Shown piece after piece: positions 21,102 through 32,170 of a stretch of 64,000 nucleotides of DNA. The translations under genes were made by a program, and so were the position numbers. Source of the stretch: Bedellia somnulentella (taxonomy: Eukaryota; Arthropoda; Insecta; Lepidoptera; Bedelliidae); the NCBI GenBank assembly GCA_963576735.1, contig OY755181.1, forward strand, positions 372,001-436,000, written 5' to 3'. How positions within the stretch are numbered: the first letter of the stretch is position 1; the number at the start of each line of letters is the position of its first letter. The notes under the pieces were generated by a model that saw nothing but the letters and a program-made list of their open reading frames with translations, did not search any database and had not been told where the DNA came from.

Positions 21102-21780
21102 TGCCGTGTAAAGTCGGCTTAGAATATCACTACCCCTGACTACTCACGTGTGTCGTAAGGGGCGACTAAGGGAATGAGGCTTTTTAAAATGGTTTTTGGG
21201 TGATGCGGTTGGAGACCCATCACCGACAATACTTTATTTACATAAACATAACATGACATAAACGTTCACGCCGTTTATCCCCGAAGGGGTTGGCAGAGGT
21301 ACCAATACTTCTGAACTCACATGGCAGCGCCATCTAGTTTCCAGAGAAGGTACCCACGTTTTGCTTAGACAGTGTACTCACGTGATAGGGGGCAGGCGCA
21401 GGGGCAGACGTTTTGTACGAATACACTTTCACATGACTAAGTACAACTCAGCCATGTGGGTTTCCTCACGATGTTTTCCCTCACCGTTAACAACCATGAT
21501 AAACTAACCACACATATGACTTTAGAAAAGACAAATTGGTGTAGGCCCGACCCAGGATTGGAACTCACGCCCTTCTGTTTTCGGGCAGGTGTTCTACCCA
21601 CTGGACTATCATGTCGTCTACTACTACTACCACTATATTCGTCTACTATATAATACTTTATTTCTATCCTATTTTCTTGTCCCCTTTCCAAATCCAAATG
21701 AGGCTGTGGAGTTTTGACGTCTAAAGCTTTGGCTACTCCTTATTGGAATTTATGGTCGTGAGAATGTTTATGCATGTATG
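21102..21780 (+). repeat. R1 repeat split by a SINE-A insertion
   Basis: The first part is 21102-21239 and the second 21652-21780; the SINE in between is bounded by 12-bp duplicates of R1 sequence, so R1 was there first. Confidence 0.85.
21240..21651 (-). mobile_element. SINE-A, full length, inserted into R1
   Basis: Flanked by AATACTTTATTT (21228-21239, 21652-21663). At its 5' end, about 30 extra bases rich in AGT repeats precede the tRNA-like head. Confidence 0.9.
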
Positions 21781-21848
21781 AATAAATCAATCTCAGGAGT
21801 AATTAGTTGACTCTGTTGAGTGTGTTGCGTACACTATGAATTGGCTTA

Positions 21849-22110
21849 GGGCCGGCGCTCACTGCCGGCATGGCATGGCAAAGGATTTCGGTACAGATAC
21901 AGCATTTTTAATCTTATTGCCATGCATATAGAATTCATTTTGACACAACGATGCCGAGGGAGGCCGCGGTAGGACAGAACGTCGACATCGTTGTGTCAAA
22001 ATGAAGTAAAATAAATTCTATACTCATGGTAATAAGATTAAAAATGCTATATCTTTACCGAAATCCTTTGCCATGCCATGCCATGCCATGCCGGCAGTCA
22101 GCGCTGGCCC
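21849..22110. mobile_element. Tourist-like MITE, TTA target duplication
   Basis: 262 bp with inverted arms of about 110 bp (left GGGCCGGCGCTCACTGCCGG, right ending CAGCGCTGGCCC), flanked by TTA at 21846-21848 and 22111-22113. GCATG units are repeated next to each end, with more on the right. There is no coding capacity. Confidence 0.8.
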
Positions 22111-22323
22111 TTAAGCGTAGTTTTATCGTGTTAAGAAAACTTTCTACGTAATGTGCGCTAACAGCTATGCAATAAAACTAAGTTTTCGAGTCTAAAATAT
22201 CTTGCTAGTAAAACGTGGACGGATATTGAAATAGACAGATTCAGTTGAATTCCATCAAACACCATTGTATTTGTTTTGTGGTGAAAAACACAAGTTAATA
22301 AAATATAAGAACATAAATAAATA

Positions 22324-23142
22324 CGAGGGGCATGCCAAATGAAACTAGATACTCAAAATAATAAAATTTATTCTTTATTACAAGTATCGATCTTTTCAAA
22401 GTATTCACCCTGAGCACGTATACACTTTTCCATACGTCTGAACCAATTGGAAAATACCTATGACCACTCTTTTTTAGATACCTCAGAAATCTCGAAATTA
22501 TACATCTATGTATCATATACGTTTTTTTTCTCGCCTCCGTTGAATGTATCTAATCATGAATAGGCACCAATCCACCCGACGACGGTCTTTCTGCTCATCG
22601 GTAAGTTTGTGCGGCACCCACCTTGAACAACGTTTACGGAGAGAAAGGTGGTCGTGAATTATGGTTTGCATTGCTGCTGATCCAATTTTTAATTCTCGCT
22701 CTAGCTCTACATATGTTATGTTTTTGCGAATAAGTTTTTCAACTGCACGAACGTTTTGAACGCGGTTGGCGGCCGTCTTGTCTTCGCTTCATCTTCGAGA
22801 CATCCCCGTCCTCTTTTAAATTCAGCAAACCAATTGAATACTGTTGCTCGGGAACAAGCAGACTTACCAAAAGTAGAAGCCAAAAGTTCAAAACATTCTT
22901 GAGGCTTTAAACCTTTTTTAAAGTCATAATAAGTCATAGCGCGAAAATCACGTCGACTGAGCTCCATTGTTGCAAGTGAATTCCCGCCAGATTCTCGGCA
23001 AAATGATGCTCATCCAAATAAAAAATAAATGTGTTCTATATTCAAATATGTCAATAAAAAACCAGCCTATAAGACGGTGTATAGTTTGCCAGTGTCAATT
23101 AAACGAGAAAAGAGTATCTAACTTCTATTGGCATGCCCCTCG
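22324..23142 (-). mobile_element. Mariner element, internally deleted
   Basis: Terminal inverted repeats CGAGGGGCATGCCAA at both ends and TA duplications outside (22322-22323, 23143-23144), diagnostic of Tc1/mariner. At 819 bp it is shorter than the usual roughly 1.3 kb because the catalytic part of the gene is missing. Confidence 0.92.
22340..22967 (-). pseudogene. Mariner transposase remnant
   Basis: Starts at the ATG at 22967 with MELSRRDFRAMTYYDFKKGL, then ATVFNWFAEFKRGRGCLEDE: the paired helix-turn-helix DNA-binding N-terminus of mariner transposases. After a frameshift near 22716 the second helix-turn-helix and the WVPH.LT...K..R linker can be followed to about 22540. The catalytic DD(34)D core has been lost by deletion, and only a C-terminal trace (near 22440, spanning two frames) remains. 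It is not functional. Confidence 0.9.
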
Positions 23143-23144
23143 TA

Positions 23145-23423
23145 TATAAATTTTCTTGAAGTAGATTGATCATTATTTGGGGTCGCGATTTATGAAAATA
23201 AAACGTAAACTTCGGAGTGTGCGGATATGCTAGGTGTCAATAAAATGCTGGAAATTAATATGCGGGCATAATATTATTATATTTTTAATTATGTTTATTT
23301 GTAAATGTATCTCCTTTTAATGTGCAATAAAGAGTTTTCTATATTATATTACCCAGATGAAGTTAGCACCCAACTAAGTGCAACTTAATGACTTGTTTTA
23401 TGGGATACTATTTTTATGATACA
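23145..23423. other. AT-rich sequence, nothing recognised
   Basis: No supported feature. Confidence 0.5.
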
Positions 23424-23788
23424 TAACATACATAACATAAACGTTCACGCCGAATATCCCCGAAGGGGTTGGCAGAGGTACTGATACTTCTGAACATCAC
23501 GTGACTTTGTCACCTGGTGTTCAGAGTACCCACGTTTTGCATGGACAGTGTACTCACGTGATAGGGGGCAGGCCTATCGCTGTTTTGTACGAATACACTG
23601 TCACATGACTAAGTACATCTCAGCCATGTGGGTTTCCTCACGATTTTTTCCCTCACCGTTAACAACCATGATAAATAAACCACACATATGTCTTTAGAAA
23701 AGACAAATTGGTGTAGGCCCGACCCAGGATTTGAACACTAGTCGCTTGCACGATAACCGAGTGTTCTACCCACTGGGCTATCACGGTT
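23424..23788 (-). mobile_element. SINE-A, full length
   Basis: Tail, body and tRNA head (complement of TAGCCCAGTGGGT) are present. No clear target duplication was found. Confidence 0.85.
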
Positions 23789-23865
23789 GTATTATATATG
23801 TATGTTTTAAACACGGAGTCATGATGAAATCCTTTTTTATCGGAAAATGTATGAATTGTGCTTAC

Positions 23866-24048
23866 ATACATACATACATATAATCACGGACATAAATCCC
23901 AAAAAGGGGTAGCCAGAGCTTGAGAGCTAGAAACTCCTCAGCCATATTTGGAAGTTAATATGAGACAAGATGGTAGAAATAAAGTATCGTTGGTGATGGG
24001 TCTCCACCCACATGAAGAAAAGGGTAGTGACATTCTAAGCCGGCATTA
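23866..24048 (-). repeat. R1 repeat, internally deleted
   Basis: A four-unit CATA tail opens the copy. The segment from the GGTCTCCA core to the head is shortened. Confidence 0.75.
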
Positions 24049-24356
24049 CACAGAGTAAAAAGTAAGTTATTTCATAAATTATGTAAGATTACGCTTTTTT
24101 AGAAAAAATGCAGAATACAGTATTAAGTATAATATGAACAAAAAACTACAGCATTGTCATATTGACAAATAGTTAGAAAAGAAACCAGTCACTTGTTTAC
24201 CCACACATTAATCAAATCAGTTGATTGTATCGCGTCGTCGACATCGGAAACATTTATTTTTTTATTTCATATTCAAAAACTATAAGTTATTGATATTGCT
24301 TTCGGATTCGATTACGAGGTATTAAAAATAACGTTTATAGTTATGACTAATAAATA
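24049..24356. other. AT-rich sequence, nothing recognised
   Basis: No supported feature. Confidence 0.5.
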
Positions 24357-24443
24357 AAGAATAAATAAAGGAAAGAAAAATTTCGACACAGAATAATCCC
24401 CACATGAGGTTTTCATGAACAAAAAGATTTAAATTAAAGTTTA
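24357..24443 (-). repeat. SINE-B deletion derivative
   Basis: Only the two ends of the 2611-2926 retroposon remain (AGGAAAGAAAAATTTCGACAC joined to AATCCCCACATGAG); the tRNA part is gone. Confidence 0.65.
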
Positions 24444-24644
24444 TATTTATGACCTGAATGCTGGTTATAATTTTGGACAACGCTTTATTTTTGTTTCTAG
24501 TTTTATTTAATTGACAGTTAAATCTATAATTAAATGCGACCAACCATTTAAATTATTAAGCCATCAACTGACATTGGGGTAGGCAAGGACTATCGAACTT
24601 TCTATAGAAGGAAACCAACTGTACCAGTGATAAATATTGTATTA

Positions 24645-24745
24645 AACATACAAACATGGTCATGTTTATAAATACTGAAGAGTGGAAGCCAGCCATTCTG
24701 TAAATTAGAAATTCTTTAGCCACTTTGTAAAGTTCAATTTAGAAC
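24645..24745 (-). repeat. R1 fragment, diverged
   Basis: Traces of TAAATACTGAAGAGTGGAAG and TTTAGCCACTTTGTAAAG. Confidence 0.4.
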
Positions 24746-24762
24746 AGACATACATACACACA

Positions 24763-25141
24763 TACATATCACGATCACAATATAGCCGTGAGTATATGAG
24801 TATATATATATATGTAGAGTTTTTCATGATAATGAGAAAAATAAACACTCCTGCCACCTCTTCGGAAATGAACAGTGTAAATTATATGTAATTAGTACAT
24901 ACATACATATACCCACGGCTATAAATCCCGAGAAAAGGTAGCCAGAGCTATGGAATTAGAAATCCCTCAGCCACTTTTGGAAGTCGCGTGGGGAAAAGGT
25001 TGTAAAAATAAAGGTTGTTGGTGATGAGTCTCCAACCGCATCGCCCAAAAATCCCTTCAAATGCCCCAATACCGTTAGTCGCCTCTTACGTACACCCACC
25101 GGAAGACATGGGGTAGTGCTATTCTAAGTCGACACTACACA
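24763..25141. repeat. Left arm of a large inverted repeat
   Basis: The complement recurs at 25568-25969. The inner part of the arm is an R1 copy (24896-25141, minus) and the outer part a roughly 125-bp unique linker (GTAGAGTTTTTCATGATAAT onward) that looks identical in both arms. Confidence 0.85.
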
Positions 25142-25567
25142 GCTAGCTTAGAACAGGTTGTACAATAAATATTACTCTTGTCTTGATAGGTTTGAAAATA
25201 TATCGTCCAACGATCACTTAAATAGGCGTTATACCTTAAGTTATATAGCGACACCCATAAAATAAAGTTTGGAATGCTATTCTAAGCAGACACTACACAG
25301 TTTGCAATCGTCTTAAAAGAAAAAAGAAAACAGTTTTAAAGAAATACAACGATGAGCAACATTTGAAAATATATGCAAATAACTAACACAGGTTTGTCAA
25401 TATTGAATCGTATCGACAAAGTTCTTAAAGAGGCGTGAATAGAGTACAAGGTCGAAAAAGCAAAGTTGAACAATGTAACGTCAATTGACAATATAAGGCT
25501 AGTGTTTGTATGCCTAATGGGAGTCCATGACATGAATGAATGCTACAAAGTTTTAAGAAAAGACTAA
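25142..25567. other. Spacer between inverted-repeat arms
   Basis: 426 bp, AT-rich, no recognised gene. Contains a second R1-head-like string (GAATGCTATTCTAAGCAGAC) near 25271. Confidence 0.5.
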
Positions 25568-25901
25568 TTACAATTGCTGTGTAGTGTCGGCTTAGAATAG
25601 CACTACCCCATTTCTTCCGGTGGGTGTACGTAAGAGGCGACTAATGGTATTGGGGCTTTTAAGGGATTTTTGGGCGATGCGGTTGGAGACCCATCACCAA
25701 CAACCTTTACTTTACCATCTTTTCCCCACTTAAGTTTCCAAAAGTGGCTGAGGGATTTCTAATTCCTTAGCTCTAGCTACCCCTTCTCGAGATTTATAGC
25801 CGTGAGTATATGTATGTATGTACTAATTACATATAATTTACACTGTTCATTTCCGAAGAGGTGGCAGGAGTGTTTATTTTTCTCATTATCATGAAAAACT
25901 C

Positions 25902-25940
<39 letters not shown>

Positions 25941-25969
25941 TCATATACTCACGGCTATATTGTGATCGT
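25568..25969. repeat. Right arm of a large inverted repeat
   Basis: R1 in plus orientation (25570-25826), then the linker, then an expanded AT dinucleotide run (25903-25938), ending in the complement of the left arm's outer end (CACGGCTATATTGTGATCGTG). Confidence 0.85.
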
Positions 25970-26098
25970 GAAAAGATTGTAAAATTAAGGTTGGTGATGG
26001 GTCTCCAACCGCATCCGCCAAAAATAACTTGAAAAGGCCCAAAACCTTTAGTCGCCTCTCACGATCATCCATAAGTAGAAATGAGCTGGTGCTTAAAT
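25970..26098 (-). repeat. R1 fragment
   Basis: Middle and head portion (GGTTGGTGATGGGTCTCCAA), tail missing. Confidence 0.6.
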
Positions 26099-26107
26099 AT
26101 ATATATA

Positions 26108-26345
26108 TAAGAGTATTAATAATAATAATGTGAGTAGAGGACGACCACGGAGAACACACTTGGACCAAATTGAGAGTGTGCTAAAAAGGCTGGCGTCCGA
26201 AGTATGAAGAATAAAAGAGCATGTATGAAAAGATTGATGGATGTAAACGAAGCTAGAGAGGTATGTTAGGATCGTGCGAAGTGGCGATCAATAGTCTCTG
26301 CCTACCCCAACGGGAACTAATGGCGTGAGTATATGTATGTATGTA
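26108..26345 (+). pseudogene. LINE remnant R3 with complete 3' end
   Basis: Homologous to 3400-3685: THLDQIESVL with a one-base deletion before KAGVRSMKN, then RACMKRLMDV and a stop where CQDR should be. This copy retains the end CCTACCCC...GGCGTGAGTATATG plus a (TATG)n tail, the same terminal sequence as R1. It is the best evidence for what the LINE's 3' end looked like. Confidence 0.7.
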
Positions 26346-26871
26346 TGTTAAGAGTATTAAGTTTAAGCCTTAACTGTTAACCTACTTGATCGATGCAAAC
26401 CAATCATATCTTTGTATTTTTCAAATTACCACAAGACTATTATTTGTAATTCACCTTTATGTATTCACATTTTGTCCTCACCGTTAATAATTCTTATAAT
26501 TAAACCTCATGACTTTGCAATAACAAACACAAGACGTAATTACGTAAAGAGAAATCCGGTGTCAAATTTTTCAGACTTGTGTAGTGTAATGTATATTGTT
26601 GAGCATTGTCTAATTTGGGTAAGTGATCTTCTTTGTAAGAAGCCACGGCGGCGGCGGCGACCCTGTTTTAAAGAATTCCGCTGACTCACCGTTTCTAACG
26701 CTACGGCAAATTTGCAGATTTAATATTTTACCCTTTTCCGAGATTTTGTTTGTAAAAGAAAAAGGTTTGAAGCAATTTTTGCTTTTTTGTAATTAGAATT
26801 TCAGGAAAGATTATGCTGATAAGTTGATGGAGTTTTGGGCTGGAAAGCTAACTAAGAAATAATTGACGTAA
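26346..26871. other. Intron sequence, nothing recognised
   Basis: Includes a short CGG run (26645-26660). No supported gene. Confidence 0.5.
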
Positions 26872-26992
26872 TCTATATACTTATAATAAATCTGTAGAGA
26901 GGTCAATTCTGTACATGAAATATATTTTCAAAATAACCATCAGGTGGTGATTAGGGATCGATACTGATGCCAAAAATGCAATCAGTAAAATT

Positions 26993-27034
<42 letters not shown>

Positions 27035-27842
27035 GGTTTGTATGTTCCTTATGGAAACAAAAACTACTGGACGGATTTTAACGAAACTTGGTACAATTAT
27101 TCTTCATACACCTGCGCAGGTTTTTGTATACTTTCCAGCTGAGTAGTAAAGGGGAATTTTGGGAAATTTTGGGAAAACGGGAGAAGTTACTAAATTTTTT
27201 AAGCTTCCGTCGTGTGTGCAGCCTCAATGGTTAAACTTACATAGAAATCATGTGTGACGGAAATATTCTTCATAAAATTATCTAAAAAAAATCCTCAGCA
27301 GTTTATGTCTATCTTTTACGGTTGACTCACAATAACACGTGTAATTCCTGATAGCTTAGCAGTTCGGATCATTCCGATTATATTTGTTTACTCTTACGTT
27401 TGTAAACGTCTCACTCATCCCAAATTTAAAAAAGGTAACATTATTACCTATTCAATAAAAAAAGAATCATAGAAATCGGTAGACAAACACCGAAATTATA
27501 CATAAAATAAGCCATCGCGCCCGTGATCAAAACCAAATCTTTACTAATTTACATATAACATACTATATGGTGCCAGTAGTTGCATCCTACATCACGTAAT
27601 GATTTATTTTTTAGACTGTTATAAATACTTCATAGTGTTTTATTTCAAAATTTGCTATTAAACGGAAATACTGAACCGTTCATCAAAGCGCATTTAAAAT
27701 CACCAAACTACACTGTTTAGGGAGTGCTATAAATTGAAAACATTGCGCTGAATTTCACAATGCTTGAGCAGTGACTGAAGAAAGAAACCTCAGATATTTA
27801 AAAAAACAACGCTACCCGTGCGAAGCTGGGACGATCCACTAG
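26872..27842 (+). mobile_element. Helitron-like non-autonomous element with (GTCY)n, uninterrupted copy
   Basis: 971 bp. Starts TCTATATACTTATAATAAAT after an A and ends CGATCCACTAG before a T, fitting Helitron rules (5' TC, 3' CTRR, insertion between A and T). A microsatellite of about nine GTCT units lies at 26994-27033. There is no open frame. The 3' hairpin expected of Helitrons is weak here, so the class is inferred. (GTCY)n-bearing non-autonomous elements are known in Lepidoptera. Confidence 0.7.
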
Positions 27843-28001
27843 TTTCAAATAAATTAGCAACTTATTTAAGCCTGGAAATCAATTCTTACACGCGGAAAAC
27901 CATTATATTTCTTTTAACGCTAAGGGGTACAAGAGTTTTTTTTTGATATGATGACTATGAATGGTGTTATAGCAAACGAAAACTTGTTGAAAAGATACAT
28001 A

Positions 28002-28208
28002 CATACATACACTCATGGATATAAATCCCTTGAAGGGGTAGCCAGAGCTGTGGAATTAGAAATTCCTCAGCCACTTTTGGAAAGTTGCATGGGGAAGAGA
28101 TGGTAAAATAAAGGTTGTTGGTGATGGGTCTCCAACAGCATCGCCCAAAAATCCCTTACGTACACCCACCGGAAGAAATAGGGTAGTGCTATTCTAAGCC
28201 GACACTAC
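28002..28208 (-). repeat. R1 repeat, internally deleted
   Basis: AAAATCCCTTACGTACACCC shows a deletion of the roughly 35 bases that normally hold AGCCCCAATACCGTTAGTCG. Confidence 0.8.
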
Positions 28209-28496
28209 TTGTTGAAAAGATATTTAGATATAAATATATTTGACTACACAAGTATGATAAAGATTCCTAGATAATAACATGGTTTGAAATGACATAACTT
28301 GTGTGATCGAGTTAACATTTGTATGTCTGAATGTTCATTTGAATGTCTGAAAACGATTTCTGAATAATACTATCAGTTGCCCTGTAGAATGTTTATTTCA
28401 AAGCTCTGGCTAAATTTTAGATTTCAATACGTGACTATTTATAGATTGATAGTGAATCCTAGACTAGTCATTATAAAATAATAATAAATATAATAA
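28209..28496. other. AT-rich sequence, nothing recognised
   Basis: No supported feature. Confidence 0.5.
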
Positions 28497-28632
28497 AATT
28501 AATAAATAAAGGAAAGAAAAATTTCGACACAGGCGGGAATCGAACCCGCGACCTCGGGTATACGCCCCATATATACGGCATAATAGTCATAATCCCCACA
28601 TGAGGTTTTCATGAACAAAAAGATTTAAATTA
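28497..28632 (-). repeat. SINE-B deletion derivative keeping half of the tRNA part
   Basis: Retains the T arm (complement of GCGGGTTCGATTCCCGC) and then jumps to the AATCCCCACATGAG end. AAATTAATA flanks both sides. Confidence 0.65.
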
Positions 28633-29858
28633 ATATAATATAATGTTTATTAAAGTTACAAAGACTCACATAAATGTAAGTAGAAGGCTTTGAACTATAT
28701 TAGGAACAACATGACTTAAGCAATCTAAAAAAACACAAATATATCTATAAAGCTGTCAGCACAAAAGAAAACCCTCAACTCCTTCATTAAAATAAGTGCA
28801 GAAATCCACTAATTACGTTTATAACTCCACAAAAAGCCGGCGATGTAATGCCTCACATGTAACAGATTACAAGCACAATTTATCAAAGGCGATTTCGCTC
28901 GACATGAAACCCCAACACCCAAGTTTATCGAGCTGCCGGCAATTCCTAGTAAAAGATATTGCGATAAATTTTTCAAGCGCGCTATTTCGAAATAGAATAA
29001 AGTTTTCTTGGATTGTTGTGTGGGGTGATCGCGTGACGGCGGCTCACGGCTCTGCGATACGCAAATATTTATATCACCCAACCACAGCGGGTTGTTCTGA
29101 TCTGTTTATATTCATTTGCTTTTTTACAAATAGGTGGACACAATTTTACTTCCGTTATAAACGGTTTGAAACAATTCTAATATAGTAATAACTCAAATGA
29201 AACTTTGAAGACATCAGATAGCGCTATGTCCGTAATATAAAAAAGAGTAAATATAAAAAAAAAAATCTCTCAAATTGTTCAATTATATAAGATGTTATTT
29301 TATGGATCAAAATATTTTGACTAAATAAAGAAAAGCCATTTTCGTATTGGACATGTTGACAAGATGGAGATTTTACATTTCTAAAATAGTAAACTTAAAC
29401 AATATATAATAACGCTACTTATATAAAAATATTCTGACATTAAGTTCTTGAATAGAATAACAATATATGTATTGGTGATCTTATCACTTCGTGCGATTTC
29501 TTCCAACCAAACTATAGGTGGTAAAAATGGTAATGATAAATAGTATTCATATCATTTCCTTCACTATTATTAGAAGGTTAAATTAATCATGCTTCATTCG
29601 ATAAATTCTTTTTTTGCAGTATTTACAAGTAAGGAATGAACCGTTTCGATTCTTGGTCGCTAAGTATTTGAAAGCGTTGCCGTGTTGCTCATTTCAATCT
29701 GAATAATGATTTAAATTGATAGAAAGCCTCTTTGAGGCTTCCTTGTGGAAAGAATTAGGCCATTTAATGATATCTATTATCGAAAAGAAACGCTTTATTT
29801 CACTCGGTTGTTGAAATAATTCCAGCACGTGCTATGTTCTCAATTAGTGTAAAAACAA
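28633..29858. other. Unique intron sequence with a conserved-looking patch at about 28850-29100
   Basis: No gene. The patch is richer in GC and CpG than its surroundings (ATCGCGTGACGGCGGCTCAC) and is free of known repeats. Open frames on both strands (28796-29185 plus, 28809-29081 minus) overlap but lack motifs. A regulatory element of the DIP gene is possible. Confidence 0.35.
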
Positions 29859-30104
29859 ACATACACATACTCACGGCCATATATCCCTTGAAGGGGTAGC
29901 CAGAGCTAGGGTATTAGAAATTTCTTAGCTACTTTTGGAAGTTGCATGGGGAATAGATGGTGAAATAAAGGTTGTTGATGATGGGTCTCTACTCCAACCG
30001 CACCGCCGAAAAATCCCTAGAAAGCCACCAATACCGTAAGATGCGTCTTAGGTACATCCACCGGAAGAAATGGGGTAGTGATATTCTAAGCCAAGACTAC
30101 ACAG
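29859..30104 (-). repeat. R1 repeat, full length
   Basis: Diverged head CTAAGCCAAGACTACACAGC. Confidence 0.8.
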
Positions 30105-30306
30105 CTAACAGAACGTTATCTAATTAGTTTTTAAATGTAAAATAAAATTGTGTAGCCCAAGTACTTACAACCTTATTTACTAATTTAAAAAGGTACCATA
30201 GTGAGAACTGGAATAGCCTATGAAGTTCTCGTTCATAAAAGTATATTTGTAGCAAGTTAATTTGTAGAATAATTAAAGTAATGACATAAATCATCATATT
30301 AATTTG

Positions 30307-30520
30307 CCGTGTAGTGTCGGCTTAGAATAGCACTACCCCGTTTCTACCGATGGGTGTACGTAGGTGGCGACGGTATTGGGGCTTTTAAGGGATATTTGGG
30401 CGATGCGGTTGGAAACCCATCACCAACAACCTTTACTTTGCCATCTTTTCCCCACTCAATTTTCCAAAAATGGCTGAGGAATTTCTAATTATTTATATGT
30501 TATGTTATGTTATGTTATTA
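30307..30520 (+). repeat. R1 head and core fused to a SINE-A tail
   Basis: R1 runs normally to GAGGAATTTCTAATTA, then switches to four TTATG units (30496-30516), the SINE-A tail. R1's own TATG tail is missing. Confidence 0.65.
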
Positions 30521-30770
30521 ATTTCAGCTCTGCGATTTTTATTCAAATAGCACGGTACTTTTTGATATGTTTGTATGGTTTATTTTATGGTTTGTAAGCA
30601 TTTCAATTAATACAAAGGTTGAAAAGCTGCGACGGACAATCCACCCAACTTAAAGGAAGATATAATTAATCTGCAAAGGTATGTTTTAATTGGCTTCGGT
30701 TCTATAAAGTTGATAAGAAAGGAAGTTGGAATTTAAGATGGTAATACGACTTGTTTGCTTTGCAAAAAAA

Positions 30771-30996
30771 TTATATACCCACGGCTATAAATCCCTAAAA
30801 AGGGTAGCCAAAGCTTCGCAATAAGAAATTCTTTAGCCACTTTTAAAAGTTGAGTGGTTTTTTTTTTAATTAGGGTTGTTGGGCAAGTAAGGATGGGTCA
30901 CCAATCTCATCACTCAAAAACCACTTTAAAAGCCCCAATACCTTTAGACGCCTCTTATAATCCACAGGTGGAAATGAGGTAGTGCTGTTCTAAGCC
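30771..30996 (-). repeat. R1 repeat, diverged
   Basis: Recognised from CCCACGGCTATAAATCCC through the GCCCCAATACC segment. Confidence 0.75.
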
Positions 30997-31674
30997 GTAT
31001 TTTACGTACGTGTCAAGTCAAATACATGGTATTTAGTACATGTCATAAGATTTTCATTGATGGATCACACTTCTAATATATAATTTAACAAATGATATGC
31101 ACTCCGTCTGTAAAAAAAGGAAAATATTTATGACTCTGTGTTTGCGGAATAAAAAAACATATTTTACGTACTTATATAACAATAATCGATTCATAACTTC
31201 CTAAATTTAGTAATTTCTCTCTACCAAACAACATTTTCTATTACGAAGATATTTTTAAAACAGGTCAGACTGGCGAGTATTTTCTAAAAGTGTTTATTTT
31301 TATCTTTGTTAATGTTAGTAATAGTAAAAATAAGTTCAACCACCCTTATTTGGGTCAGCTAAGTAAAACTGAATCATTCTTGCAGTTTGCAAACTGTTGT
31401 TGTAGTAGAAGTTAAGATGTTCAAGTTTGTGAAGCAGAAACTTCATGGCAGAATACTTCTTTGAGATTTTAATGAATCTTTCACATCTTTCTTACTTAAG
31501 TCAATAATTTTATTAAGATAGATATTGTAATAAAAATTGTATAAAATAATTGAGAAAAAAATATGTTGAAATGTGGTAGTTTTATTGTTGTCTTCTTCTC
31601 CTTACAAAAAACCTTGTGAACCAATTTAATTTATAAGGAAGTTTAATTGACGTTGATTAAATATATATATTTTT
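30997..31674. other. AT-rich intron sequence, nothing recognised
   Basis: No open frame or repeat. Confidence 0.55.
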
Positions 31675-31880
31675 TCATACATACATACATCATACATATA
31701 CTCACGGCCGTGAATCCCAAAAAGGGGTAGCCAGAGCTTTGGAGCTAGATACTCCTCAGCCACATTTGTAAGTTGATAGGAGAAGATGGTAGAAATATTG
31801 TATCGTTGGTGATGGGTCCAACCGCATCGCCCAAAACACACTCAAAAAAGCCCCAGACCCCTTAGTCGCCTCTTACGCCT
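31675..31880 (-). repeat. R1 repeat, head-truncated
   Basis: Ends at CTTAGTCGCCTCTTACG; the last 60 bp of the family are absent. Confidence 0.8.
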
Positions 31881-31989
31881 TTAGATAGATAATTTTATTA
31901 CTATCAATGATAAAATGGACACGTTCGAGTTTAACAAACTTAATAATATTAATAAAAATCTAATAAATATTCGTCTTCATCTTTTTGCA

Positions 31990-32170
31990 ATTCTTGAAGC
32001 AACATACATATATAAATATACTAACCCCTTTTGTTCCCAATAGAGTAGGGTAGGCCAAAACAATCGATAGCCACTTTGAACGGTCCTGGCAAACCTCTCG
32101 TTATTCATTTACATTCATCAATCTTCTCATACATGCTCTCTTATTCATCAAACTTCAGACGCAGTATTGA
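31990..32170 (-). pseudogene. LINE remnant R3, diverged C-terminal fragment
   Basis: Minus-strand similarity to MKRLMDV...DRAKW, with tail trace AGAGTAGGGTAGGCC. Several stops. Confidence 0.5.

Noticed and set aside
26994..27033. CRISPR-like or coding tandem repeat
   Set aside because: A simple GTCT microsatellite inside a Helitron-like element, without spacers.
28796..29185. 129-codon gene
   Set aside because: A comparable frame exists on the opposite strand; composition looks like unique non-coding DNA, without motif or start context.
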